Source: Saprospiraceae bacterium (GTDB taxonomy: Bacteria > Bacteroidota > Bacteroidia > Chitinophagales > Saprospiraceae). From it: DNA of 64,000 nucleotides. A program made the translations under genes and the position numbers. Shown one piece after another: positions 9,555 to 18,133 of the stretch. Each line of letters opens with the position of its first letter. Position 1 is the stretch's first letter. A model generated the notes under the pieces. It was not told the DNA's origin. It saw nothing but the letters and a program-made list of their open reading frames with translations, and did no database searches. The stretch lies in NCBI GenBank assembly GCA_029262995.1, contig JAJCYH010000032.1, positions 62,001 to 126,000 of the forward strand. Direction: 5' to 3'.

Positions 9555-10322
9555 TTAATTTTTCTTATTTGTCTTTTGTCTCGTATTGTTCTCTGCTTTA
9601 TACATTTCAATGGCTTGTTTAGGGTCGCCTAAGAATGCCATTTGTCCTTCTTTTAAGTATAAAACTCTGTCACAATATTTTGAAATATCTGCTAATTGAT
9701 GGCTGACTAAAACGATTGTTCTACCTTTTAATATTGTAGAATTAAAAACTTCTGCAGACTTTTTTTTGAATATTAGGTCTCCAACACCACCAAAGAACTC
9801 ATCCAACAAGAATATATCAGCTTCTGCATTCAAAGCGATTGAGAAGGCTAATCTGCTTCTCATGCCCGTCGAATAATATTTGATTTTTGTATCGGTGAAC
9901 TTTTCAAGTTCTGCAAATTCAATGATACTTTTAAATTTTAGTCCTATTTGTTTCATACTCAAGCCTAAGATTGAGCCATTCAAATATATATTTTCTCTTG
10001 CTGTTAAAGTTTGATCAAATCCAATGCCAAGTGACAATCTAATTATCTTGCCATTTAGTAAAACTTCTCCTCCTTTATTAGGAGGTATTGCACCTAGTAT
10101 AATTTTCAGTAATGTGGATTTTCCACTTCCATTTCTTCCAATTATACCAAAGATTTCTCCTTTAGTAACATTAAACTCTAAATTGGAAAGTGCTTGAATT
10201 GTCCTGTATGACCGTTTTGCGAATATTTTGAAAATTAAAGACTTTAGAGTTGTAATTTTTTCACTTGCAACCTTGAATGTCTTAGAAACATTTATAACTC
10301 GTATTGTATAATTATTGTTCAT
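9555..10322 (-). CDS. Polysaccharide ABC exporter, ATP-binding subunit
   Basis: A 255-residue ATPase of the Wzt/KpsT/TagH group, energising export of a lipid-linked polysaccharide across the inner membrane. Seen: Walker A GRNGSGKST (62-70), ABC signature in YSTGMRSRLAF (150-160, a form typical of this group) and Walker B IFLLDE (170-175). The C-terminus ends soon after the nucleotide-binding domain, so the carbohydrate-binding domain found in O9a-type Wzt is absent. Export would then not depend on recognition of a modified chain end by this subunit. Its start overlaps the stop of the permease gene by one base. Confidence 0.92.
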   Translation of the reverse strand: MNNNYTIRVINVSKTFKVASEKITTLKSLIFKIFAKRSYRTIQALSNLEFNVTKGEIFGIIGRNGSGKSTLLKIILGAIPPNKGGEVLLNGKIIRLSLGIGFDQTLTARENIYLNGSILGLSMKQIGLKFKSIIEFAELEKFTDTKIKYYSTGMRSRLAFSIALNAEADIFLLDEFFGGVGDLIFKKKSAEVFNSTILKGRTIVLVSHQLADISKYCDRVLYLKEGQMAFLGDPKQAIEMYKAENNTRQKTNKKN

Positions 10323-11119
10323 TAAATTTTTTCAATAGCAGAATATGAATATTTTTTGAAAAGGACTAATCCGATTAATAAAAGTAAGACAGAATAGCTT
10401 ATATTAAATAAACCCATTGACCAATCAGGAGGTATATTATAGAAAATGGCATTTCGAATATTTATTATTAAACCAGAAATTGGATTGACATATAGCAACC
10501 ATGGAGCTGTATTGCTGATGTCTTCGGCAGTAAATAGAATAGGAGATGTCCAGAATCCAGCCATAATTATCAAGTCCCATAATTGATTAATATCTGTAAA
10601 GAATATACTAATTGTCGCTAAGATTAAATTTACACCTAATATGGTTACCGCTAAGATGAGGAGCCAAAAGGGCAAATATAAAAGGCTGATAGTTGGAATG
10701 ATATTGACAGATAAACTTAGAACGAAGTATGCCAATACACTAAACAGAAATCCATAAAAAGTGCTTAACAAAGAAGAATAAAACAAATCCAATTGCTTAA
10801 ATCTAATATTTTCAATTAAATATTTACTCCGTTTAAAAATTATCATAGATTGCTTTGAACTTTGAGAAAAGAATAACCATGTTAAAAGTCCAGATAATAA
10901 ATATAAAGCGAAATTATCTACATTAGAATCTCTAATAACTGTAAAAGCAAAGTAATAGATACCCGCTCGAAATAAAGGATTAACTACAGCCCAAATTAAT
11001 CCTAATGTTGTATCATTATAACGTTTTTTAAAATCAATTTTTGAAAGCAACCACACCCTTTCTAGTCTTGGGTTACCATCAACTTTTGTATATAATTTTC
11101 CGAAAACTTTGTTTATCAT
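10322..11119 (-). CDS. Polysaccharide ABC exporter, permease subunit
   Basis: A 265-residue ABC-2 type permease (Wzm/KpsM/TagG family) with about six hydrophobic helices. The amphipathic N-terminal region (FDFKKRYNDTTLGLIWAVVNP-like, residues 28-49) is characteristic of polysaccharide and teichoic acid exporters. Together with the adjacent ATPase it would form the inner-membrane exporter of the polymer. The gene is 9 nt after a sulfotransferase gene and overlaps the ATPase gene by one base, so the two exporter subunits are translationally linked. Confidence 0.9.
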   Translation of the reverse strand: MINKVFGKLYTKVDGNPRLERVWLLSKIDFKKRYNDTTLGLIWAVVNPLFRAGIYYFAFTVIRDSNVDNFALYLLSGLLTWLFFSQSSKQSMIIFKRSKYLIENIRFKQLDLFYSSLLSTFYGFLFSVLAYFVLSLSVNIIPTISLLYLPFWLLILAVTILGVNLILATISIFFTDINQLWDLIIMAGFWTSPILFTAEDISNTAPWLLYVNPISGLIINIRNAIFYNIPPDWSMGLFNISYSVLLLLIGLVLFKKYSYSAIEKI

Positions 11120-11128
11120 TTCTTTAAG

Positions 11129-12223
11129 TTAACTATGGAATAAATTATACATATATTCAGACCCAACCCTTGGATCAAGATCTGTATCAGAAGAAAGTAT
11201 CCAATCTTTATCATTATAACCTAGTTTTTTTAGAAAAGGGTTGAATAACAATGATAGCTTTTCAACATCTTCATTGGTAAACCAACTTCTCCAATTGTCA
11301 TAAGAATTGCTTCTCGAGACACGCTTTACTTGATTTCCAACTTCCGATTCTCTATCTATTTTAAACCCAAGATAATTATTTAATTCATGATCCTTATTTT
11401 GCATGAAATCTTCATATTTTAGAATAAACCAATCTTCCCCAAGATTTTTAATGCGATTTGCAATAGGTTCTATTCTTTCATTCACGTATTTATTAATATT
11501 AATTGTTCCTTGAATTGTTTCGTAAAAGGAATGTTCTTCTGGATTTGCTTCTTTTTCCAATACCTTATTATAAGCAAGATTAAACTTGTCTATAGGTTTA
11601 TTGTGTCCCTTATACCACATATACAGAAATGAACTAATAATCACATCTCTAGGATCCCTGACAATCCAGATTTTTTTATCGTAAAGCTGTGAAATACTGG
11701 TTAGATAATTTGAACTTCCATGATGGTAAAGGCATTTGGTAACAACTTTATCTCTAGAAGTAAATTTAACGTGATGATTATAGCGATTTAATCCCTGATT
11801 GGATTTCGGCTCAAAATATATATGATTGGCCCCCATTCCAGAAGCTATTCTGTAGGTTAATATAGAAGTACCACTTTTATTTAATCCTACAATCAGTACT
11901 CTATTGTTTTTACCCCTGTTGTCAATAAAAACTGGACTATTGGCAAGGTTTTTTTCAGTATTAGAAGCAGTTATTTCCAAGCTTGTTAGTTCTGTCGGCA
12001 GTATATTCGTTTGATCAATAGCAACCGAAAATCCGCACAAGCCAGTTGGATGAATGCCTTGCTCTTTGAATTTGCTTCTTGGCTCATTGGCAAAAAAGCG
12101 TTGCTTTTCGGCGTTGTTGATTCTTAAACTTAACTCTACTGGTTCATTTGGGTTTTTACCATCAAATGCCCAACCACTTATTATACCTTGATGATATCTT
12201 CCTATGCTGCCTTTAACTGCCAT
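11129..12223 (-). CDS. Sulfotransferase with N-terminal GWAFD module
   Basis: A 364-residue two-domain protein. Residues 1-100 hold a beta-rich module with SGWAFD (16-21), RINN (34-37) and CGFSVAI (63-69), matching the stand-alone module protein at 622-1041. Residues 105-350 are a PAPS sulfotransferase: VGLNKSGTS (112-120) is the 5'-phosphosulfate loop, WIVRDPRDVIISSF the 3'-phosphate segment, and DNWRSWF near residue 315 the C-terminal PAPS motif. It is the third sulfotransferase of the locus. It overlaps the upstream GT2 gene by 11 nt and lies 9 nt before the exporter permease gene, which places sulfation next to export. Confidence 0.87.
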   Translation of the reverse strand: MAVKGSIGRYHQGIISGWAFDGKNPNEPVELSLRINNAEKQRFFANEPRSKFKEQGIHPTGLCGFSVAIDQTNILPTELTSLEITASNTEKNLANSPVFIDNRGKNNRVLIVGLNKSGTSILTYRIASGMGANHIYFEPKSNQGLNRYNHHVKFTSRDKVVTKCLYHHGSSNYLTSISQLYDKKIWIVRDPRDVIISSFLYMWYKGHNKPIDKFNLAYNKVLEKEANPEEHSFYETIQGTININKYVNERIEPIANRIKNLGEDWFILKYEDFMQNKDHELNNYLGFKIDRESEVGNQVKRVSRSNSYDNWRSWFTNEDVEKLSLLFNPFLKKLGYNDKDWILSSDTDLDPRVGSEYMYNLFHS

Positions 12224-13268
12224 AAGCGTCCAAATTTGAATCTTTTTTTAATAGTATAAAATTCCAAAAACGCTTCATATCAAACCATAGGAAGAATATT
12301 AGCTGGGGGTGCCGGAGATACATTAATTTGCTTGACGAAATTTCTCTTCTTTTTTGTATCCAATTTCCCTCATTCATCAACAACTTTTTCCAAGACTTGA
12401 CAAGGATTTTCAAATATTTATAGCGCATAAAGATAATATCAATGATCAACATACTGCAATATTTGAAAATGAAGGAAGGAATAGCAACTACAATGTTTAG
12501 AAATGGCATGCATTTGAAATAGCTGTATAATATTGCTGTATGAATCATCAAGCTGTAATCTTCATTGAAGACCTTTTTTATGGATTGCCCCATTTTGTGG
12601 TAAACAATAGCATCAGGAACAAATATGCTTTTGTATCCTAAGGCAGTTGCTCTAAGCCCGAACTCCGCATCTTCATACCCAGTTGAAAAATAAGCATCAA
12701 AAAAACCAATAGATTTAATCATCTCAGATGAATATAATACTGCTCCTCCACATGCACCTAAAACTTGTGCAGATACATTGTGAAAGTCAATATTTTCCCC
12801 ATGGCCAACTGGTATTATTTCGCCTGTGTTAAGCATTCTATGACCAGCATTATCCATAATATTTCTTTGATAATAATTTATCATTTTACAAGCTATTATG
12901 TCTGCTTGACTTTTGTGGAAGGCTTCAGACAGAGCACCAAGCCAATGGCTATCTACAATAGTATCATTGTTTAATAATACAATAAATGGAGCTTCCATTT
13001 TGCATAGCAGATCATCCCATATTTTAATGTGAGCTTTTGCAAATCCAAGATTTTCATTATTTACATAGACACTAATGCGCTTGTCTCCTTGATAAAGTGA
13101 AGTTAGTCTTTCGCCTTCTTGGTTGTCCGAATTATTATCAATTAGATAAATTTGATAATTATTAGAATTAAGAATTTTTAAGGATTGAATACATTCTACT
13201 GTATCGTCATAGCCGTTCCAATTGACGATTATAATTGGAATATTGTAATGATCTTCGTTTTCGCTCAT
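12213..13268 (-). CDS. Family 2 glycosyltransferase (rhamnosyltransferase-like)
   Basis: A 351-residue GT2 enzyme of the WbbL/RfbF-like type. Seen: PIIIVNWNGYDDTVECIQSL (11-30), the nucleotide segment LIDNNSDN, the metal motif LLNNDT near residue 100, and GYEDAEFGLRA matching the ED box with the catalytic base. The C-terminal third has hydrophobic stretches (FLNIVVAIPSFIF and following), probably for membrane association. It begins directly after the fucose synthase stop codon, so it is a candidate to add the fucosyl or another deoxyhexosyl residue; that is inference from position. Confidence 0.86.
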   Translation of the reverse strand: MSENEDHYNIPIIIVNWNGYDDTVECIQSLKILNSNNYQIYLIDNNSDNQEGERLTSLYQGDKRISVYVNNENLGFAKAHIKIWDDLLCKMEAPFIVLLNNDTIVDSHWLGALSEAFHKSQADIIACKMINYYQRNIMDNAGHRMLNTGEIIPVGHGENIDFHNVSAQVLGACGGAVLYSSEMIKSIGFFDAYFSTGYEDAEFGLRATALGYKSIFVPDAIVYHKMGQSIKKVFNEDYSLMIHTAILYSYFKCMPFLNIVVAIPSFIFKYCSMLIIDIIFMRYKYLKILVKSWKKLLMNEGNWIQKRREISSSKLMYLRHPQLIFFLWFDMKRFWNFILLKKDSNLDAYGS

Positions 13269-14201
13269 TCAATACCAATTCATATTCTTTAAATCATTAT
13301 ACACCATTTTAATGCCTTCTTTCAATTCGATCTGTGCCTTCCATCCTAATCTGTTTATTTTATTCACATTTAAGAGCTTTCTAGGCGTTCCATCTGGCTT
13401 GCTTAAATCATGCACAATTTCACCTTTAAAACCTATAATCTCTTTAATCATTTTCGCCAACTCCAAGATAGATATATCTTCTCCAGTTCCTACATTTAGT
13501 GCAGTTGTATCATCATATTTCTGAAGGAGAAAAAAACATGCATTTGCTAGATCATCAACGTGAAGGAATTCTCTTTTGGGACTCCCTGTTCCCCACATTT
13601 CCACTTCAGGTAAATTTTTAACCTTGGCTTGATGAAACTTACGAATTAATGCAGGTAAGACATGACTATTATTCAAATCATAATTGTCGTTTGGACCATA
13701 TAAATTTGTTGGCATAGCTGAAATAAAATTGCAACCATACTGATGCCTGTAAGCATTACACATTTCGACGCCAGTTATCTTAGCCAATGCATAGGGTTGA
13801 TTTGTTGGTTCTAGTTTGCCTGCCAGTAAATATTCTTCTTTAATAGGTTGATTTGCCAATTTTGGATAGATACAAGAAGAGCCAAGAAACAATAATTTTT
13901 GAGTACGATTTAAATAAGAAGCATGAATAACATTGTTTTGAATCATCAGATTGTCATAAATAAATTCAGCTCTGTATGTGGTATTGGCCTGGATGCCTCC
14001 AACTTTGGCCGCTGCAAGTACTACAAACTCTGGTTTTTCTTTTTCGAAAAAGCTGTTTACAGCAGATTGATTTCTTAGATCTAGTTCAGAAGAGTTCCTA
14101 GCAACTATATTGTAATATCCTTCAGATTCCAACTTCCTTTTGATGGCGGATCCGACCATTCCACGATGACCGGCTATATAAATTTTTGACGTTTTTTCCA
14201 T
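13269..14201 (-). CDS. fcl: GDP-L-fucose synthase
   Basis: A 310-residue NADPH-dependent 3,5-epimerase/4-reductase that turns GDP-4-keto-6-deoxymannose into GDP-L-fucose. Seen: nucleotide loop GHRGMVGS (11-18), AAAKVGGI (63-70), the catalytic Ser region LGSSCIYP (106-113) and Y137/K141 in YALAK. Length is close to WcaG. The gene shares a boundary base with gmd, which makes its substrate, so the two are a coupled fucose-donor cassette. Confidence 0.95.
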   Translation of the reverse strand: MEKTSKIYIAGHRGMVGSAIKRKLESEGYYNIVARNSSELDLRNQSAVNSFFEKEKPEFVVLAAAKVGGIQANTTYRAEFIYDNLMIQNNVIHASYLNRTQKLLFLGSSCIYPKLANQPIKEEYLLAGKLEPTNQPYALAKITGVEMCNAYRHQYGCNFISAMPTNLYGPNDNYDLNNSHVLPALIRKFHQAKVKNLPEVEMWGTGSPKREFLHVDDLANACFFLLQKYDDTTALNVGTGEDISILELAKMIKEIIGFKGEIVHDLSKPDGTPRKLLNVNKINRLGWKAQIELKEGIKMVYNDLKNMNWY

Positions 14202-15307
14202 TATTCGTACTGATTCGAAATTTTAAAGCCTGCATTTTTTAGGAGTTCATCTTTCTTAAACAGCTCCAGATCAGCTTCTACCATTTCAGATACCAATGCA
14301 TTTAAATTATATTTTGGTTTCCAGCCAAGAATTGATTTTGCTTTCGCTGGGTCACCAATTAACAGATCTACTTCAGTTGGACGGTAATAATTTACGTCAA
14401 CATGCACAATTGCTTTACCAAGCAAATGAGGGTGATCAGGAGCTTTTGTAACGGTGGCTTTTTCCTCTTTTCCTTTGCCTTCAAATGTGATGAAGATATT
14501 AAGTTTTTCAAATGTCATTGTCACAAAATCTCGAACAGAAGTTGTAATGCCAGTAGCCAAAACAAAATCTTCAGCTTTATCCTGTTGAAGCATCAACCAC
14601 ATACCTTCAATATAATCCTTGGCATGACCCCAATCCCGTTTGGCATCCATATTCCCAAGGAATAGCTCGTCTTGCAAGCCAAGTGAAATTTTGGCTGCAG
14701 CTCTTGTAATCTTTCTTGTTACAAAGGTTTCACCTCTTAGAGGACTTTCATGATTAAACAAAATGCCATTACAAGCAAACATATTATATGCTTCTCTATA
14801 ATTTACAACGATCCAATAAGCATATAATTTAGCTACAGCATAGGGAGAACGCGGGTAAAAAGCAGTCGTTTCACTCTGAGGTACTTCTTGCACTAAACCG
14901 TACAATTCAGAAGTTGAAGCTTGGTAAAATTTAGTTTTATTTTCAAGACCAAGTAGTCTGATCGCTTCCAATAATCTGAGCGCACCAAGGGCATCGGAAT
15001 TGGCTGTATATTCAGGTGATTCAAAACTAACCTTAACATGTGATTGTGCGCCAAGATTATAAATTTCATCTGGCTGAGTTTCCTGTACTATTCTAATCAA
15101 ATTGGTAGAATCCGTTAGGTCACCATAATGTAAAATCAGTTTCCTGTTATCTATATGAGGATCTTCATACAGATGATCAATTCTTTGCGTATTAAATGAA
15201 GAGGATCTTCTTTTAATACCATGGACGACATATCCTTTTTTCAATAGAAATTCGGTCAAATAAGCTCCATCTTGACCTGTGACTCCTGTAATTAAAGCTG
15301 TTTTCAT
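14201..15307 (-). CDS. gmd: GDP-mannose 4,6-dehydratase
   Basis: A 368-residue enzyme that converts GDP-mannose to GDP-4-keto-6-deoxymannose. Seen: NADP loop [10 protein letters not shown] (8-17), the family-specific [17 protein letters not shown] (31-47), QASTSELYG (129-137) and catalytic Y156/K160 in SPYAVAK. The sequence is full length and highly conserved. It is followed at once by fcl. A TATCTTTG element 30 nt upstream suggests its own promoter inside the locus. Confidence 0.96.
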   Translation of the reverse strand: MKTALITGVTGQDGAYLTEFLLKKGYVVHGIKRRSSSFNTQRIDHLYEDPHIDNRKLILHYGDLTDSTNLIRIVQETQPDEIYNLGAQSHVKVSFESPEYTANSDALGALRLLEAIRLLGLENKTKFYQASTSELYGLVQEVPQSETTAFYPRSPYAVAKLYAYWIVVNYREAYNMFACNGILFNHESPLRGETFVTRKITRAAAKISLGLQDELFLGNMDAKRDWGHAKDYIEGMWLMLQQDKAEDFVLATGITTSVRDFVTMTFEKLNIFITFEGKGKEEKATVTKAPDHPHLLGKAIVHVDVNYYRPTEVDLLIGDPAKAKSILGWKPKYNLNALVSEMVEADLELFKKDELLKNAGFKISNQYE

Positions 15308-15336
15308 TGATTGGTTCTAATTTGATAAAAGTTGCG

Positions 15337-15344
15337 CAAAGATA
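15337..15344 (-). promoter_or_regulatory. Candidate -7 element for gmd-fcl
   Basis: TATCTTTG on the minus strand matches TAnnTTTG and lies 30 nt upstream of the gmd ATG, in the largest gap (162 nt) of the upper locus. No good -33 element is visible. Confidence 0.45.
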
Positions 15345-15469
15345 GTTTAAAAATTCTAATCCTTTGATGACATATTGGTCTTATTTAATTTATAAAATTT
15401 AGAAATACAATACATTAAACATGATGATATAATAGATACTTAAGAATGGCAGGACCTGGATAATTTTGG

Positions 15470-16582
15470 CTAGGAATCAGCCAAGAATAGTTTTAAAACT
15501 TCCTTGTGAAATTGAGATGAAAATCCTTCATTATAAATCGGCTTAAAGTCATAAGGTATTATCGGGTGTGCCGATGCCAGTACTTTTTTAATCTTGTGCA
15601 TTAGATCTATTTCATTCATGGTATCATAAAATGATGCAAATGATTTTCCGATTTCTTTTAAACTTGAATTGTTGCCCGCAATACAGCTTGCTCCACAATT
15701 ATGAGCTTCGATAAGTGGGAAACCATAGCCTTCATAAATGGAAGGGTATACGAATACACGGCAATGGCTATAAAAAATTGGTAAATGTATAGTTGGAGCA
15801 TTGTTAATAATCTTTATATCTGATGAAAATTTACTTTTTTTAATATGATCTAGCAAACTTTTTGACTTCCATCCTTTTCGACCTACAATGATCAGTTTTA
15901 TTTTAAGTTCAGGATCTTCTTCTTTTAAGCCTGCAAAGGCCTTTACAAGGGTTAGATAATTCTTTCTTGGCTCGATAGTGCCAACCGATAATATATATTC
16001 TCCATGGATACCATATTCTTGAAGAATGTTTGTATCCTCGACTTTTTTGAAAATATCAGATACTTCAGGGTAGATTGTTTGTATTTTATTTTTGGCAAAA
16101 GCATATAATCTTTCAATATCATATTGAGTATTTAGAGAATTTGAGATGATTAAATCAGCATTTCTAAGGATTCGACCTAAAATTAGTTTATGTAAAATCG
16201 AGCTGTACAAGGGATGAAAAATAGGAAATAGGAGAGGAGTTAAGTCATGAATAACAGTTATTTTTTTAGACGGATTCCCATTGCCAAATGGACCAAAATG
16301 AGCAGGTTCGATAACGGCATCAAACGACGATTTGCGTAAGTAGAGTGGAATTTGAATAAATTTCCTAAATAAGGCATATCCAGGGAACCTGTAAGGTTTT
16401 AGGATATGCTCTTTAAGTCCATAGTTTTCCTTGCCAGATTTTGCTCTGATAAGTGTGTATTCGATTTCATTTTGCAGACTAAGCTTTGAAATCAAATTAA
16501 CCAAATAGACATATATGCCAGCGGATTGAAAATCCAAAGGATCAGCTAAAATGGCAACTTTATTTTTAGCTGTCTTAGTCAA
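15470..16582 (-). CDS. Family 4 glycosyltransferase (mannosyltransferase-like)
   Basis: A 370-residue GT-B enzyme. The donor domain begins with GEYILSVGTIEPRKNYLTL, a pattern frequent in mannosyltransferases of the WbdB/WbaZ type. SIYEGYGFPLIEAHNCGA carries the E-x7-E motif that binds the nucleotide sugar, and IHDLTPLLFP is the conserved N-domain segment. No signal or membrane segment. It overlaps the wlbA-like gene by 8 nt. The donor could be GDP-mannose or GDP-fucose; it cannot be settled here. Confidence 0.87.
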   Translation of the reverse strand: MTKTAKNKVAILADPLDFQSAGIYVYLVNLISKLSLQNEIEYTLIRAKSGKENYGLKEHILKPYRFPGYALFRKFIQIPLYLRKSSFDAVIEPAHFGPFGNGNPSKKITVIHDLTPLLFPIFHPLYSSILHKLILGRILRNADLIISNSLNTQYDIERLYAFAKNKIQTIYPEVSDIFKKVEDTNILQEYGIHGEYILSVGTIEPRKNYLTLVKAFAGLKEEDPELKIKLIIVGRKGWKSKSLLDHIKKSKFSSDIKIINNAPTIHLPIFYSHCRVFVYPSIYEGYGFPLIEAHNCGASCIAGNNSSLKEIGKSFASFYDTMNEIDLMHKIKKVLASAHPIIPYDFKPIYNEGFSSQFHKEVLKLFLADS

Positions 16583-17531
16583 TGCCTTTTATCTTATGTA
16601 GCATATGATGTGCCATGCTTGAATTGTGGGTGATCTTAGATGTTCGTATATTGTGAATCAGTTCAATAACGGGTCTTACCTCATTGGTTGTAAATCCTTC
16701 GTTTTTTAAGATGCTTTGATAACTCGAATAATGAAGATCTTCAAATCCTAAACTAAAGTCAATTTCCTTATTGTCAACAATGAGTGAGCGGTAGGTTTTT
16801 TGATGGCCTTTATTGTTATTTGAAAATTTTAAATGTCTAGCATCCACGCTGAGAAACCAATTGACATTTGCATTTTCCAACTCTAAATTTCCTGCAGCAA
16901 AATTTCTGTTGTGTTCTAAAACAGTACTGGTTTGTACTGGACCAAATATCCAAATAAGCATGTCGAAAAAATGAACACCGATATTGCTTGTAATTCCTCC
17001 TGACTTGTCTTCTTGACCTTTCCAGGAAATATGGTACCAAGGACCTCTTGATGTTATATAGTTTAAATCTATGGTGTACTTTTCATTTTTAGCATGAGAA
17101 TCTACCCAATTCTTAAGCTTTATTATGTGAGGGTGTAGTCTTAATTGTAAAATATTGTAAATCCTATTGCTAGATTCTTCTTCTGCTTTTTGCAAAATGT
17201 CTAAATTCCAAGGGTTTAAAACCAAAGGTTTTTCACAAATGGCATTCATACCTTGCACAAGTGCAAAACGACAGTGTGTATCATGAATGTGATTAGGAGA
17301 ACATATGCTTAAATAATCGAGACCTATTCCCTCGGACCTTTGTAAGTTGATAAATCTTTCAAATCTTTCAAAATTATTGAAATATAGTGCTTCTGGGAAA
17401 AAAGCATCCATTTGGCCAACACTATCATTTGGGTCAAGTGCTGCTACTAAACTGCCACCAACTTGTTTGATAGCATCCATATGTTTAGGTGCAATATATC
17501 CTGCCGCTCCGGTAAGTGCAAATCTCTTCAT
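16575..17531 (-). CDS. wlbA: UDP-GlcNAc-uronate 3-dehydrogenase, Gfo/Idh/MocA family
   Basis: A 318-residue NAD-dependent oxidoreductase resembling WlbA/WbpB, which oxidises C3 of UDP-N-acetylglucosaminuronate. Seen: Rossmann start FALTGAAGYIAPKHMDAIK (4-22), the CSPNHIHD segment typical of WlbA, and the family signature CEKPLVL with its catalytic lysine. HISWKGQEDKSGGITSNIGVHFFD carries the second conserved region. It is followed upstream in the operon by the matching acetyltransferase and aminotransferase genes, which makes the assignment strong. It lies 13 nt after the acetyltransferase stop. Confidence 0.88.
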   Translation of the reverse strand: MKRFALTGAAGYIAPKHMDAIKQVGGSLVAALDPNDSVGQMDAFFPEALYFNNFERFERFINLQRSEGIGLDYLSICSPNHIHDTHCRFALVQGMNAICEKPLVLNPWNLDILQKAEEESSNRIYNILQLRLHPHIIKLKNWVDSHAKNEKYTIDLNYITSRGPWYHISWKGQEDKSGGITSNIGVHFFDMLIWIFGPVQTSTVLEHNRNFAAGNLELENANVNWFLSVDARHLKFSNNNKGHQKTYRSLIVDNKEIDFSLGFEDLHYSSYQSILKNEGFTTNEVRPVIELIHNIRTSKITHNSSMAHHMLHKIKGID

Positions 17532-17544
17532 TTTAGTTTAAGAA

Positions 17545-18123
17545 TTATTGCTTGGTTAAATTTTGATTTTCGTCCATTGTAAATATTCTTCCACATTCTG
17601 TACAATCATAAGACCTACTGTTCTTTATTAGCACAGAACCACATTCACAAACCCATGCTTTCTGAACGCCAGGGACACCGATTATTAAGGCATGGTTTTT
17701 AACTGTTTTTGTAACAGTTGCGCCTGCGCCTATCAAACAATAATTGCCGAGATTATTGCCACAAAGAATGGTTGCATTTGCTCCTATGGTGGCGCCCTTT
17801 TTAATTATTGTTTTTTCAAAAGCAGCTTTTCTTTCAATGAAGCTTCTTGGATTTAGCACATTAGTAAATACCATCGATGGTCCTAAAAAAACATCATCCT
17901 CTATGATGACACCATCATAAACAGACACATTGTTTTGGATTTTTACATTATTTCCAATTATTACATTAGCTCCAACAAATACATTTTGGCCAATAATACA
18001 ATTTGTTCCGATGATTGCTGAAGACATGATATGACTAAAGTGCCATATTTTTGTAGATTCTCCAATCTTTGCTCCTTCATCTACATAACTGCTATGGTGA
18101 ATAAAGACCTTAGTGGGATTCAT
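17545..18123 (-). CDS. wlbB: UDP-3-amino-GlcNAc-uronate N-acetyltransferase, hexapeptide type
   Basis: A left-handed beta-helix acetyltransferase like WbpD/WlbB, acetylating the 3-amino group of the uronic acid. It starts at MNPTKVFIHHSSYVDEGAKI and shows many [LIV]-G-x4 hexapeptide turns (GENVxIG, GNNVKIQNNVSVY and following). An earlier TTG at 18147 would overlap the aminotransferase gene, so the ATG at 18123, giving 192 residues as in WbpD, is preferred. The C-terminus carries a four-cysteine ribbon (CECGSVL and CTECGRIF), a likely zinc site seen in some homologues. It lies 10 nt after the aminotransferase gene. Confidence 0.9.
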   Translation of the reverse strand: MNPTKVFIHHSSYVDEGAKIGESTKIWHFSHIMSSAIIGTNCIIGQNVFVGANVIIGNNVKIQNNVSVYDGVIIEDDVFLGPSMVFTNVLNPRSFIERKAAFEKTIIKKGATIGANATILCGNNLGNYCLIGAGATVTKTVKNHALIIGVPGVQKAWVCECGSVLIKNSRSYDCTECGRIFTMDENQNLTKQ

Positions 18124-18133
18124 TGTATTGTGT

